A stretch of 64,000 nucleotides of DNA from Nocardia sp. NBC_01503. Lineage in GTDB: Bacteria; Actinomycetota; Actinomycetes; Mycobacteriales; Mycobacteriaceae. Numbering within the stretch: position 1 is the first letter of the stretch; each line of letters begins with the position of its first letter. This document shows, one piece after another, positions 18,180 through 27,700 of the stretch. The notes beneath the pieces were generated by a model, which did no database searches, was not told the origin of the DNA, and worked only from the letters and a program-made list of their open reading frames with translations. The position numbers and the translations under genes are program-made. The stretch is taken from NCBI RefSeq assembly GCF_036327755.1, contig NZ_CP109596.1:2232001-2296000 (forward strand). Direction: 5' to 3'.

Positions 18180-18998
18180 ATGACAGCGACGGTTCCGATC
18201 GGGGAGTTCTCCCGGCTCAGCTACCTCAGTGTGAAAGCACTGCGCTACTACCACGAGATCGAATTGCTGGCCCCGGCCACGGTGGATCCGAGCACCGGGT
18301 ACCGGTTCTACTCGACCGATCAGGTGGAGCAGGCGCATCTCATTCGGCGGTTGCGCGAGCTGAATATGCCGGTGCCGGAGATCAAAGCGGTGCTCTCCGC
18401 ACCGGATCGCACGGCGCGCGATACCGCACTGCGGGCACATCTGGAGCGCATGGAAGCCGAACTCACCCGCACCCGCGATGTGGTGGCCTCACTGCGAGCC
18501 CTGCTGCTACCACCGAGCGACAAGCCGCTGCACGTCGAATACCGTTCCGTCGCAAGTCATCCCGTGCTGTCGGTGACCGCGACGGTGGCTCGCGACGGGA
18601 TCGACGAATGGTGCGGGACCAGCTTCGCCACGCTGTATGAGTCGCTGGAGGCCGCTGGGGTACAGCCCGCCGGTCCGGGCGGCGCGACGTACGCGCTGGA
18701 GTTCTTCGAACACGACCGCGGCGAGGTGGTGGCCTTCGTGCCCGTCGCTCCGGCCGATCGGGACCGCGCGCGAGCCGTCGGCACCGTGGTCGAGCTACCC
18801 GCCCGGCACTTCGCCGTGGCCGTGCATCACGGCCCGTTCACCGACTTCGACCTCAGCTACGGCGCGCTCGGCAGTCATGTCGCCGAACACGACACCGCCC
18901 TGGCGGAACCCGTACGCGAGCTCTACCTGGCCGGCCCCGGCGATGTCGCCGAGGCCGACTACATCACCGAAATCTGCTGGCCCATCGGCCGGCTCTGA
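18180..18998 (+). CDS. MerR-family regulator with GyrI-like effector domain (BmrR type)
   Basis: This is a 272-residue regulator. The N-terminal MerR winged helix reads IGEFSRLSYLSVKALRYYHEIELLAPATVDPSTGYRFYS, followed by the dimerisation helix. From about residue 120 a GyrI-like small-molecule-binding domain follows (VEYRSVASHPVLSVTATV to the end). BmrR-type proteins sense cationic drugs or lipophilic compounds. The ATG at 18180 is placed by the leaderless promoter; the ATG at 18165 would lie inside it. It probably forms an operon with the VOC gene 14 bases downstream. The inserted MerR-VOC pair separates ybaB from the SRPBCC gene that is its neighbour in mycobacteria. Confidence 0.9.
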   Translation: MTATVPIGEFSRLSYLSVKALRYYHEIELLAPATVDPSTGYRFYSTDQVEQAHLIRRLRELNMPVPEIKAVLSAPDRTARDTALRAHLERMEAELTRTRDVVASLRALLLPPSDKPLHVEYRSVASHPVLSVTATVARDGIDEWCGTSFATLYESLEAAGVQPAGPGGATYALEFFEHDRGEVVAFVPVAPADRDRARAVGTVVELPARHFAVAVHHGPFTDFDLSYGALGSHVAEHDTALAEPVRELYLAGPGDVAEADYITEICWPIGRL

Positions 18999-19012
18999 CA
19001 AGGAGAAACATC

Positions 19013-19375
19013 ATGGGATTGAAGATCGCCCACATCACCGTCGACTGCGCCGACGCCGCCGAACTCGCGGACTTCTGGGCGCAGCTGCTGGAGCGCACCG
19101 TCGATCCGGGCGGCAACGCGCAATTCGCGACCGTCGGCGAGAGCACCGGCCACTCCCCCGCGCTGATGTTCATCCAGGTCCCGGACAAGACGCCGGGCAA
19201 GAATGTGATCCACCTGGATCTGACCGCGGATGATCTGCCCGCGCAGCACGAACGCGCGGTTGCCCTCGGCGCCAAGCACATCGCCGATTTCGACGAGTAC
19301 GGGGTGATCTGGTCGACCTTCGCCGACCCCGAGGGCAACCTGTTCGATATCGCGGCCGAGCAGACGTCCGACTAG
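19013..19375 (+). CDS. VOC-superfamily (glyoxalase/bleomycin-resistance-like) protein
   Basis: This 120-residue protein has two beta-alpha-beta-beta-beta modules of the vicinal oxygen chelate fold: LKIAHITVDCADAAELADFWAQLLE, then NVIHLDLTADDLPAQHERAVALGA and the closing FADPEGNLFDIA. Metal-ligand-like His and Glu are present (His in the first and second strands, Glu in PEGN). Such small proteins act as dioxygenases, glyoxalases or drug binders. AAGGAG lies six bases before the ATG. Cotranscription with the upstream MerR regulator suggests a role in neutralising the compound that the regulator senses (inference). Its end overlaps the convergent SRPBCC gene by four bases. Confidence 0.85.
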   Translation: MGLKIAHITVDCADAAELADFWAQLLERTVDPGGNAQFATVGESTGHSPALMFIQVPDKTPGKNVIHLDLTADDLPAQHERAVALGAKHIADFDEYGVIWSTFADPEGNLFDIAAEQTSD

Positions 19376-19809
19376 GCCAGTTCCCGCTTCAGGTTCTCCA
19401 GCACCTCGGCCTGGATCTTCTTCAGGCCGAGGGGTGCGAAGATGCCTTCGAAGATGCCGCCGATGCCGCCCGCGCCCTTCCAGCTGGTGCGCGTGGTGAC
19501 CAGCGACCCGCCGCCCTGCGGGGTGACCGTCCAGGTGGTGACCATGGAGGAGTTCGAATCCCGTTCCGTCACCATGGAATCCGAGACCGAGACGGTGGCG
19601 TGCACATTGCGTGACCGCTTCTCGGTGGCCTTCAGCGTCCAATCCACAACGGTGCCCGCACCCTTGCCGCCCTCGATCACCTTGTAGTTCTCGTAATGCG
19701 AGGAGTTGATGCGCGGCCGCACCGACTCGTAATCCGCGATCGCGTCGAGTGCGTGCTTCGGATCCGCTGCTACGACGATCGAACTGGAGGCGCTGACCTG
19801 TCCCACCAT
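19372..19809 (-). CDS. SRPBCC (START-like) family protein
   Basis: This is a 145-residue single-domain protein with a START/Bet v1-like fold: an initial strand (ASSSIVVAADPKHALDAIADYESVRPRI) and a long C-terminal helix (GLKKIQAEVLENLKREL) packed over a sheet that forms a ligand cavity. The position between recR and the FAD oxidoreductase/CFA methyltransferase pair matches Rv3718c. Lipid or hydrophobic-ligand binding is plausible but not shown. An AAGGAGC ribosome site precedes the ATG, and a TAGCAT -10-like box lies about 50 bases further upstream. Confidence 0.85.
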   Translation of the reverse strand: MVGQVSASSSIVVAADPKHALDAIADYESVRPRINSSHYENYKVIEGGKGAGTVVDWTLKATEKRSRNVHATVSVSDSMVTERDSNSSMVTTWTVTPQGGGSLVTTRTSWKGAGGIGGIFEGIFAPLGLKKIQAEVLENLKRELA

Positions 19810-19907
19810 GTGCTCCTTAACTTTTCCCGGCTAGGTGCCCTGTGCCGCGGAAAATGCTACGCCGACGGACGTCCGCCGGCCGTGCTCGGCCGGATGCGAG
19901 TACCCCG

Positions 19908-19931
19908 ATAGTTAGCGCGCGTAACTATAAT
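19908..19931. promoter_or_regulatory. Palindrome ATAGTTA-N7-TAACTAT overlapping a TATAAT box
   Basis: A perfect 7-bp inverted repeat around GCGCGCG (19908-19928) overlaps a consensus TATAAT hexamer (19926-19931) in the gap between the divergent SRPBCC and FAD-oxidoreductase genes. The form suits a dimeric repressor operator (for example TetR type). A 14-codon ORF at 19959-20003 lies just downstream, but I see no firm evidence that it is translated. Confidence 0.45.
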
Positions 19932-20066
19932 CACGGCGTTTGCGGGAATAGACTCGATATGCGGCTGGTAGCGGGTGTTGAGGCGGATGGAAACTATGCG
20001 TGAAAAACCGGCCCGCCGGTGTGGTTCTGCTGGCCGTACCGGTTCGTGCAGGCTAGCGTTCCGGGG

Positions 20067-21530
20067 GTGGCATTGAGTCTGTTGGGGAAGGCTGGCCGCG
20101 CACCAGCCGCGCAAGAATCAGGGTTCGCCGCGCATCAGGCCGGAGTCGATCGACTCCTGGCCTCCTATCGCGCGATACCGCGCGATGCGAACGTCCGACT
20201 GGCCAAGAAGACCTCCAATCTGTTTCGCGCCCGGGCCGAGAACACCGCACCCGGCCTGGACGTCTCCGGATTGACGCAGGTCATCGCGGTGGACCCGCAG
20301 GCCAAGACCGCCGACGTAGCGGGCATGACCACCTATGAGGATCTGGTCGCCGTCACCCTGCGGTACGGACTCGCGCCGCTGGTGGTACCGCAGCTCAAGA
20401 CCATCACCCTCGGCGGCGCGGTCACCGGACTCGGTATCGAATCGACCTCGTTCCGCAACGGTCTACCGCACGAATCCGTCCTCGAGATCGATGTCCTCAC
20501 CGGCGCCGGGGAGATCATCACCGCGACACCGGACGGCGAGTACGCCGATCTCTTCCACGGTTTCCCCAACTCCTACGGCACCCTCGGCTACTCCACTCGG
20601 TTGAAGATTCAGCTCGAAGCGGTCGAACCCTATGTGGCCCTGCGGCACATAAGGTTTCATGAACTGCGGGAGTTGGAAACAACCATGGCGCAGATAATCG
20701 CGGACCACTCGTACGCCGGAGAGCGGGTCGACTACCTCGACGGCGTGGTCTTCACCGCCGACGAGAGCTACCTGGTGCTCGGCCGCGGGACCGATGAACC
20801 CGGTCCGGTCAGCGATTACACCGATATGGACATCTTCTACCGGTCCATCCAGCACGATTCGGCCGAGCCCAAGCGTGATCGCCTCACCATCGCGGATTAC
20901 CTGTGGCGCTGGGACACCGACTGGTTCTGGTGCTCGCGCGCCTTCGGCGCACAGAACCCGAAGATCCGCCGGTTCTGGCCGAAGAAGTACCGGCGCAGCA
21001 GTTTCTACTGGAAGCTCATCGCGCTCGATCACAAGTACCACATCGGTGACCGGATGGAGGCCCGCCAGGGCAATCTGCCGCGCGAACGCGTGGTGCAGGA
21101 CATCGAGGTGCCCATCGAGCGCACCGCGGACTTCCTGGATTGGTTCCTGCGCGAAATCCCGATCGAGCCGATCTGGCTGTGCCCCTTGCGATTGCGAGCT
21201 CCGTCCGATTCCCGGCTCGCCGGGGCAGACGGCCCGGAGCGCCCTTGGCCGCTCTACCCGCTCGAGCCCGATCGCAACTATGTGAACGTCGGCTTCTGGT
21301 CGGCCGTGCCGACCACGCCGGGACAGCAGGAGGGCGCGGCCAACCGCGCCATCGAACACGAGGTGTCCGAGCTGGACGGCCACAAGTCGCTCTACTCGGA
21401 CTCCTACTACGCGCAGGACGAGTTCGCCGAGCTGTACTACGGCGGCGACACCTACGCCCAACTCAAGCGAACCTACGACCCGGATTCTCGTCTACTGGAT
21501 CTGTATTCGAAGGCGGTGCAACGCAAGTGA
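20067..21530 (+). CDS. FAD-binding oxidoreductase (TmsA/BfaA-like)
   Basis: This 487-residue protein has a PCMH-type FAD-binding domain (TQVIAVDPQAKTADVAGMTTYEDLVAVTLRYGLAPLVVPQLKTITLGGAVTGLGIESTS region) and a C-terminal cap, like DHCR24/DIMINUTO-type flavoproteins and Rv3719. The GTG at 20067 is chosen because a TAGCGT -10 box (20054-20059) lies seven bases upstream, which indicates a leaderless transcript; the frame open from 20019 precedes that promoter. The stop overlaps the methyltransferase start (GTGA). Related flavoprotein/methyltransferase pairs turn oleoyl lipids into 10-methyl branched (tuberculostearic-type) chains, with the flavoprotein reducing the methylene intermediate. That role here is inference. 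Confidence 0.85.
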   Translation: MALSLLGKAGRAPAAQESGFAAHQAGVDRLLASYRAIPRDANVRLAKKTSNLFRARAENTAPGLDVSGLTQVIAVDPQAKTADVAGMTTYEDLVAVTLRYGLAPLVVPQLKTITLGGAVTGLGIESTSFRNGLPHESVLEIDVLTGAGEIITATPDGEYADLFHGFPNSYGTLGYSTRLKIQLEAVEPYVALRHIRFHELRELETTMAQIIADHSYAGERVDYLDGVVFTADESYLVLGRGTDEPGPVSDYTDMDIFYRSIQHDSAEPKRDRLTIADYLWRWDTDWFWCSRAFGAQNPKIRRFWPKKYRRSSFYWKLIALDHKYHIGDRMEARQGNLPRERVVQDIEVPIERTADFLDWFLREIPIEPIWLCPLRLRAPSDSRLAGADGPERPWPLYPLEPDRNYVNVGFWSAVPTTPGQQEGAANRAIEHEVSELDGHKSLYSDSYYAQDEFAELYYGGDTYAQLKRTYDPDSRLLDLYSKAVQRK

Positions 21531-22843
21531 CCACGTTCAAGGATCGTTCCGACGTATTCGCCGAGCTCGGAACAAAACTCACCATTGCCGAGATCTTCGA
21601 GACCCTCATCGACGGCCCGGTCCCGATCCGCTTCACCGCGTACGACGGCAGCAGCACCGGCCCGCAGGACTCCGAATTCGGCCTGGAGATCATCAACCCG
21701 CGCGGGGTCAACTACGTCGCCAACGCACCCGGTGATCTGGGCATGGCCCGCGCCTACATCTCCGGTGACATGATCGCGCACGGCGTGCACGCGGGCGACC
21801 CGTACGAACTGCTGAAGGCCATGGCGGGCTTGAAGTTCCGGCGCCCCACCGCCATGCAGCTGGTCGTCATCGCACGCTCGCTCGGCTGGGAACTGCTCAA
21901 GCCGGTCGCCCCGCCGCCGCAGGAGACCCTGCCGCGCTGGCGGCGCATCGCCCTGGAAGGCTTGCGGCACAGCAAGACTCGTGACGCCGAGGCCATCCAC
22001 CACCACTACGACGTCTCGAACACCTTCTACGAGTACGTGCTCGGCCCCTCCATGACCTACACCTGTGCGGTCTACGAGGACGAGAAGTGGACCCTGGAGC
22101 AGGCACAGGAGAACAAGTACCGACTCGTCTTCGACAAGCTCAACCTGAAGCCCGGCGACCGGCTGCTCGATATCGGCTGTGGCTGGGGCGGCATGGTGCG
22201 CTATGCCGCCAAGAAGGGCGTAAAGGTCATCGGCGCAACGCTTTCCGCGGAGCAGGCCGAGTGGGCGCAGCAGAAGATCGCCGAGGAGGGCCTATCCGAA
22301 CTGGCCGAGGTGCGGCACTCGGATTACCGTGATGTGCGCGAGGGTGACTTCGACGCCGTCTCCTCCATCGGGCTCACCGAGCACATCGGGGTGCACAACT
22401 ACCCGGCCTACTTCGAATTCATCAAATCCAAGCTGCGGGTCGGCGGCACCTTCCTGAACCACTCCATCACCCGTCCGGACAACACCCGCACCACCAAGGC
22501 GGGCGACTTCATCGACCGGTACGTCTTCCCGGACGGCGAACTCTCCGGCTCCGGCCGCATCATCTCCGATATCCAGAATGTGGGTCTCGAGGTGCTGCAC
22601 GAGGAGAACCTGCGCCAGCACTACGCCCTCACCCTCGCCGAATGGTGCGACAACCTGGTGAAGAACTGGGAGGCGGCCGTCGACGAGGTCGGCGAGGGCA
22701 CCGCCAAGGTCTGGGGCCTGTATATGGCGGGCTGCCAACTCGGCTTCGAACGCAATGTGGTGCAGCTGCACCAGGTACTCGGCGTCAAGCTCGGCTCGGA
22801 CCAGACCTGGACGGTACCGCTACGACCGTGGTGGAGGGCCTAG
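21527..22843 (+). CDS. Cyclopropane-fatty-acid-synthase-family methyltransferase (TmsB/BfaB-like)
   Basis: This 438-residue SAM-dependent enzyme belongs to the CFA synthase family. The core runs from IHHHYDVSNTFYEYVLGPSMTYTCAVYED through the SAM loop LLDIGCGWGGMV to SSIGLTEHIGVHNYPAYF and RHYALTLAEW-like LRQHYALTLAEW. About 130 N-terminal residues precede the core. The GTG overlaps the stop of the FAD oxidoreductase by four bases, so the two are translationally coupled. CFA-type enzymes methylate or cyclopropanate unsaturated acyl chains in membrane phospholipids. Paired with a flavoprotein this is the layout for 10-methyl fatty acid synthesis. It converges with the esterase gene, overlapping by four bases. 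Confidence 0.9.
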   Translation: MTTFKDRSDVFAELGTKLTIAEIFETLIDGPVPIRFTAYDGSSTGPQDSEFGLEIINPRGVNYVANAPGDLGMARAYISGDMIAHGVHAGDPYELLKAMAGLKFRRPTAMQLVVIARSLGWELLKPVAPPPQETLPRWRRIALEGLRHSKTRDAEAIHHHYDVSNTFYEYVLGPSMTYTCAVYEDEKWTLEQAQENKYRLVFDKLNLKPGDRLLDIGCGWGGMVRYAAKKGVKVIGATLSAEQAEWAQQKIAEEGLSELAEVRHSDYRDVREGDFDAVSSIGLTEHIGVHNYPAYFEFIKSKLRVGGTFLNHSITRPDNTRTTKAGDFIDRYVFPDGELSGSGRIISDIQNVGLEVLHEENLRQHYALTLAEWCDNLVKNWEAAVDEVGEGTAKVWGLYMAGCQLGFERNVVQLHQVLGVKLGSDQTWTVPLRPWWRA

Positions 22844-24330
22844 GACAGGTTCGGAACCGGTAACCCCAGCCGGGCGGTCAACCAGGGCAGCGTCGAGGTG
22901 AACGCCGAGGATGCGAACTGCCAGGTGTGGCCGCCCTCGGTGGTATTCACCGTGCAGTCGATGCCGACGTGGCGGCCGTCCTCGCACAGGGTGTTCGCCG
23001 CGCCGAGTTCACCGGTGTCGAAGACGCCGTCGTGCCCGCCGAGGCCGACCGAATCATCCTCTGCCGCAGGCTGTTTCGGCCGGAAGTTACCGCCGCGATT
23101 ACCACCCTGACCGCCCTGCCGCTGCGGCGGAGTCAGATCGTCGAAGACGCCGACCATATCCGAGTACGGTCCATGCTTCGCCATCACCGTCTGCGGATCG
23201 AATTGTGCCCAGGCATCGGCATTTCCGCCGTAGAGACGGCGCACCGTCTGCTCCTTGTTACCCGCCGTCGGCCCGAGATCACCCGCGATATCGAGGAAGG
23301 TGTGCAGTAATTCGGGGTGCATGACGGCCAGATCCGCCGCGCAGGTGCCGCCCATGGACCAGCCCACCGCCGCCCACCGCGCCGGATCGGCCGATACCCC
23401 GAAGGTCGACTTCATATAGTCCGGAACATCATTGGTGAGATGGTCGGCGGCATCACCGCGAGTGCCGTTCACGCACTCGGTGTCATTGTTGAAACTGCCG
23501 CCGGAGTCGACGAACACCAGCACCGGGGCCTGGCCGTTGTTCCCATTTACGAAATCGTCGACGGCGGGCATGATCTGACCGCTGCGCACCCAATCCGCCG
23601 GGGTGTTGAACTCGCCGCCGATCATCATGACCACCGGCAGCGCGGGCGGCGTGGGCCCCGCGAACCACGCGGGCGGCAGGTACACGTACTCGCGGCGATG
23701 CTTGAAATGACTGCCCGATTCCGGAATATCCACCGGCACAATACGACCCGAGCCAACATTGGTATTCCGCAGACCCGACAGCGACGCCAGGCCGGTCTGA
23801 TGCGGCAGCGCCTCGGCGGTCGCCGCGGCCCACGCCGACTGCACCGTCGGGTAGTACCCCACCCACTGGTCCAGCACGATCAAGGCGTTCACCAGGGCCA
23901 GCGGTATGGCCAGTACCGCCGCGATCCGCTGCCACCACGCTCCGTCCTGCCAGCCCACCACCACCAGGCCGACCGCCGCCGCGATCATCCCGATGCAGAC
24001 CCACAGCAGTACGGGGGCCGGATCCGACGCCAGCCCTTCGTCGTTCATATACGCCCAGGCCACCCAGGTCACCCCGGCCGAGATCGCCACGCAGACCGGT
24101 ACCCACAGCAGCCACCAGCGGCGCGTGAACCGCGCGATCGCCACCACCAGGAAGAACACCGCCAAGAACATGGCGACCTGCGGCACCCAACCGTGCAAGA
24201 GCGAAAGCCCGTGCTGGAAACCACCCCGATGCCCCGAACCCGCCGGTGCGTGTGGCGCGGGAGGAGGGGCCAGCGGCGGACTCTGCGACAGCGCAACGGT
24301 GAACGGCACGACGGCGATTGTCGATGACAT
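22840..24330 (-). CDS. Membrane-anchored esterase / mycolyltransferase-like alpha/beta hydrolase
   Basis: This 496-residue protein has four predicted transmembrane helices in residues 45-170 (VPQVAMFLAVFFLVVAIARF and others) followed by a large extracytoplasmic alpha/beta hydrolase domain of the esterase D/antigen 85 type. The nucleophile elbow is GWSMGG near residue 323. A glycine/arginine-rich insertion (QRQGGQGGNRGG) interrupts the lid. Such proteins in mycolic-acid bacteria hydrolyse or transfer acyl chains at the envelope; the precise substrate is not visible. The ATG at 24330 has GAGGA directly before it, too close for an ideal ribosome site, so the start may be slightly different. Confidence 0.8.
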   Translation of the reverse strand: MSSTIAVVPFTVALSQSPPLAPPPAPHAPAGSGHRGGFQHGLSLLHGWVPQVAMFLAVFFLVVAIARFTRRWWLLWVPVCVAISAGVTWVAWAYMNDEGLASDPAPVLLWVCIGMIAAAVGLVVVGWQDGAWWQRIAAVLAIPLALVNALIVLDQWVGYYPTVQSAWAAATAEALPHQTGLASLSGLRNTNVGSGRIVPVDIPESGSHFKHRREYVYLPPAWFAGPTPPALPVVMMIGGEFNTPADWVRSGQIMPAVDDFVNGNNGQAPVLVFVDSGGSFNNDTECVNGTRGDAADHLTNDVPDYMKSTFGVSADPARWAAVGWSMGGTCAADLAVMHPELLHTFLDIAGDLGPTAGNKEQTVRRLYGGNADAWAQFDPQTVMAKHGPYSDMVGVFDDLTPPQRQGGQGGNRGGNFRPKQPAAEDDSVGLGGHDGVFDTGELGAANTLCEDGRHVGIDCTVNTTEGGHTWQFASSAFTSTLPWLTARLGLPVPNLS

Positions 24331-24485
24331 TCCTCGAGGTTGGCTGTGAACACCTTCCGGGATCGCTGGCGACCGGCGCAGCGCGAAACGCTGGAGGAGC
24401 CTCGCGGCTCGGTGTACATTCGATCTGTCACGAAAGTGATGCTGGCGGATGGAGCGCCGCGCGAACGACGCCCCATCCTGTGGGT

Positions 24486-24599
24486 TTACCTGGCTCGCAG
24501 TCGGCGGACCAAGCAGTAGATGACCCCGGCAATCGCGGCAATGCTGGTTACGACAGCAGCCCGGTTGACCGGGGTCTCTTCCTTATGGTGTTTTCCCAT
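24486..24599 (-). CDS. 37-residue single-pass membrane protein
   Basis: This short ORF has an excellent start: AAGGAGGTG at 24614-24606, six bases before the ATG at 24599. The product begins MGKHHKEETPVNRAA, then has one hydrophobic helix (VVTSIAAIAGVIYCLV) and a basic tail RRLRAR, so it should be a cytoplasm-in, single-span membrane peptide with a positively charged end. It sits between the PknK-like kinase and the esterase, on the same strand as both. A TAGCAT box lies about 70 bases upstream. I do not know a family. Confidence 0.6.
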   Translation of the reverse strand: MGKHHKEETPVNRAAVVTSIAAIAGVIYCLVRRLRAR

Positions 24600-24705
24600 A
24601 CCCCACACCTCCTTCCTGGGCGCGATGTTTGGACCATGTCCATCGCCCCGTGGAGGGAGGTACCGGCATGCTATGACAGCGGTTCGCCGAAAATCTGCGG
24701 ATTGC

Positions 24706-27700
24706 CTATAACAGGCTGTCGAGAAACGCCCTTGGCAGTTCAGGGTTTTCGGGGTTGCCGATATCGATCAGCGGGAGCTGGGTGCGCATGGTGCGCAGGA
24801 TGTTCTGCACCCCGGGACCCGCGTCGATCAGGGGGCGAGACCAGCCGAGATCGGCGAAGCGGATTACCACGGGGGTGAGGACCGCGATGGATTCGCCCAC
24901 CCACCCGGAGGCCGATAGGCACTCCGCGAGCAGCAGCGCCGCATCCATTTCCGCCCGCGGACGGTTCTTCTCGCGAATCCGAGCGTGCAGGGCGCGCGCC
25001 CGCTTCACCGCTGTGTCATCGGTACCCAGCGGCGCGAGATCATCGGAGTCGCCGCGATGATCGCCGCGATAGTGCCGGGACAGCAGGGCACGGACGGCAG
25101 CGAACTCCTCCGCCTCCACGGCCAGCACGGAGGCACCGGCCAATCGCCGCAACGGTCGGACCATGGGATCGGTGACCAGCCCCGCGGTGAGCTGATCCGG
25201 CGGCAGGCCCAGCCGGAAACGCTCGGCGCGGATATGCGCCGCGAGCCGGATCAGCTTGCGATCCAACGCTATTCGCCCACCCTCCTCAAGGCGGGCGGCG
25301 GCGGTGTCGAGATCGCCGTGCACCGCCTTCACCCGTGCGCCGATGACGAACGTGCTGATCAGGAAATCGACCGGGCCGACATGGGTGGCGAGCTGATAAC
25401 TCTGATCCAGCAGGCGTTCGGCCCCCTCCAGATCATTTCGGCGGTAGGCGAGGTCGCCGAGCAGCGCCGCCGCCACCCGCACAGGCTGCGAGTGCGGACC
25501 GGAGCGATCCCTCGCGACCTGCCATGCCTGTTCGAAATATGTTGTGGCAGAGTCAATATCGAGTTGTTCATAGGCGGCATCGCCCTGACCGCACAACCCG
25601 AACACCTCGCCGAGCGGATCGGCGGAGAGCGCGTGATACGGGGCCGCCCACTCCTGCATACGGCGTGCGCCGTCGAAGTCGAACTCGCACAGTCGCACGA
25701 AGGAGGCCAGATTCGCCGCTGTGGACACCGTCCACGGTGGCAATTCATCGGCCAGGCGCAGCGTATCGGCGAGCTTGTCCAGCACACCGTCGGTGCGATC
25801 CCGCGCCACCTGATCGGCGGCGTCCAGAACCGCGGCCTGACAACGCTGATTCACCGCCTCGGCATCGGTGGGCGAACTGCGCGCCAGCATGCTGGACAGG
25901 CGGCCCAGCGCGGTCCGCGCCGCGCCCGACTGCTGCAGGTTCACATTCGCGCGCGCCAACGCCATCAATAGCTTGCTGCGCGAAGTCACCTGCTGCACAG
26001 GCAATTTCGACACCGTCCCGAAGAGGGTCGCCAGCCTGGAGCGGTCGATGAGATCCATCCCGCCGTTCTCGACCAGATCCAGCGCGAACTTGAAATCGGT
26101 CGCCGCCAATGCGTGATCCACCGACTGCCGCAGCAGCTGATGCTCGGCGTACCAACGGGAAGCCTTGCGGTGCAGGGCTTTCACCTGACCGGGCTGGGCA
26201 CGCTCCAACCGGGCGCGCAGATGTTCGGCCACCATGGGCTGCATGCGATACCAGGAAGGATCATCGGAGAGGCGGTGTACGAACAGCTCCCGCTGTTCGG
26301 CCTGCTCCAGCAGCTCACCGGCCTCGGCGCTGCCGCTCATCGCCGCGGCGAGCGAGGCGTTGACCCGCTCGGGCACCGAGATGGCGGCCAGGAAGTCGAG
26401 CATCGCCGGTTCCAGCGAGTCCAGCACATTCTCGGCGAGGTACTCGCGAATCGCCTTGCTGTCCCCCGAGATTCGGGCTATCAGTTGATCCGCGTCGGCC
26501 TCGGCCGCGCGCAGTGAAAGACTTGCCAGCTGAATGGCGGCGGGCCAGCCGTCGGTCGCGGTGTAGATCTGCTCGACCTGCCGATCGGTCAACGGCAGCC
26601 CGGTCCGATCCACCAGGATCTGCCGGGTCTCCTCAGCGGTGAAACTCAGTCGCTCACCCTCGATCTCGACCAGTTCGTCGGCGACCTGCATACGGCTCAA
26701 CGGCAGTCCGGAGCGCTCTCGGCTGGTGATCACGAAACGCAGATGGTGACAGCCATTGTCGAGCAGGGCGTCCATCACCCGATGCGCACCGGTATCGGTC
26801 ACCCGATGCCAATCGTCCACCACCACGACAATGGTGTTGCCGCCCGCGTGCACCTCGTCGATGAGCGCGGAGATGGCGTACGGCACCGCCTCGGCGGGCC
26901 GCTCCTCCAATACCTGCTCCAGCCCGGCCCCGAGCTCGGGCCGCACGCGGCGAATGGCGGCGATGATGTGCGCGAGCAGCCACACCTCATTGTCGTCATA
27001 CCGGTCGATGCCGATCCAAGCCACCGCCACCCCGCGATCGGTGAGCTCGGCGCACCACTGCGCGGCCAGCGTGCTCTTACCGAATCCAGCGGGCCCATGA
27101 ATGACCGCGAGTCGCCGACGGCCACCCGCACGCAGTGTCTCGAGAAGTCGCCGCCGCGGCACGGGTTCGCGCGCGGGCGTCGGTGGCCGGAATTTCGTTG
27201 CGGCAGTGGGCGGTAGCGTGTTGCCACTCGGCGTGAAGGACCCGCCCATCGGCGAATAGGTGCCGCTCGGCGAGGTGGAGGGGCGCAAGGTCAGCGATCT
27301 GTTGCGCGGCGAGTTCATCATTGTGCGGCCCGAATACTGCTGGGTGGCATCGGATGCGGCGCTCTCGCCCGCGACACTCCCGTCCAGCAGCGCCATTTCG
27401 TCCGGTACCTGCCCATGCCCGGTCTGCACCGCGCGCAGCAGCTCGCCGAACTCCACCGCCGACTCCGGCCGATCCCGCGGATCCGGTGACATGGCCGCCT
27501 CGATCGCCGCCGCGACATCCGGTGGGATCTCCTGTTCGCGTAAATCCGGCAACGGCTGGGAGGTGATACGCAGGAATTGCGCGACGATCTTCTCCCCCGC
27601 CTGCCGTTCGTAAGCGGCGTGCCCGGTCAGCAGGGCGAACAGGGTGGATCCGAGACCGTAGACATCCGAGCGCACGGTCGGCTCGTCACCCTTGAGCACC

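Noticed and set aside
19959..20003. 14-codon ORF MRLVAGVEADGNYA
   Set aside because: It lies four bases from a TAGACT box and could be leaderless, but there is no clustered codon signal, no hairpin after it, and the FAD gene has its own promoter.
21140..21526. N-terminal extension of the CFA methyltransferase frame
   Set aside because: It lies inside the FAD oxidoreductase gene; the GTGA overlap at 21527 gives the natural start.
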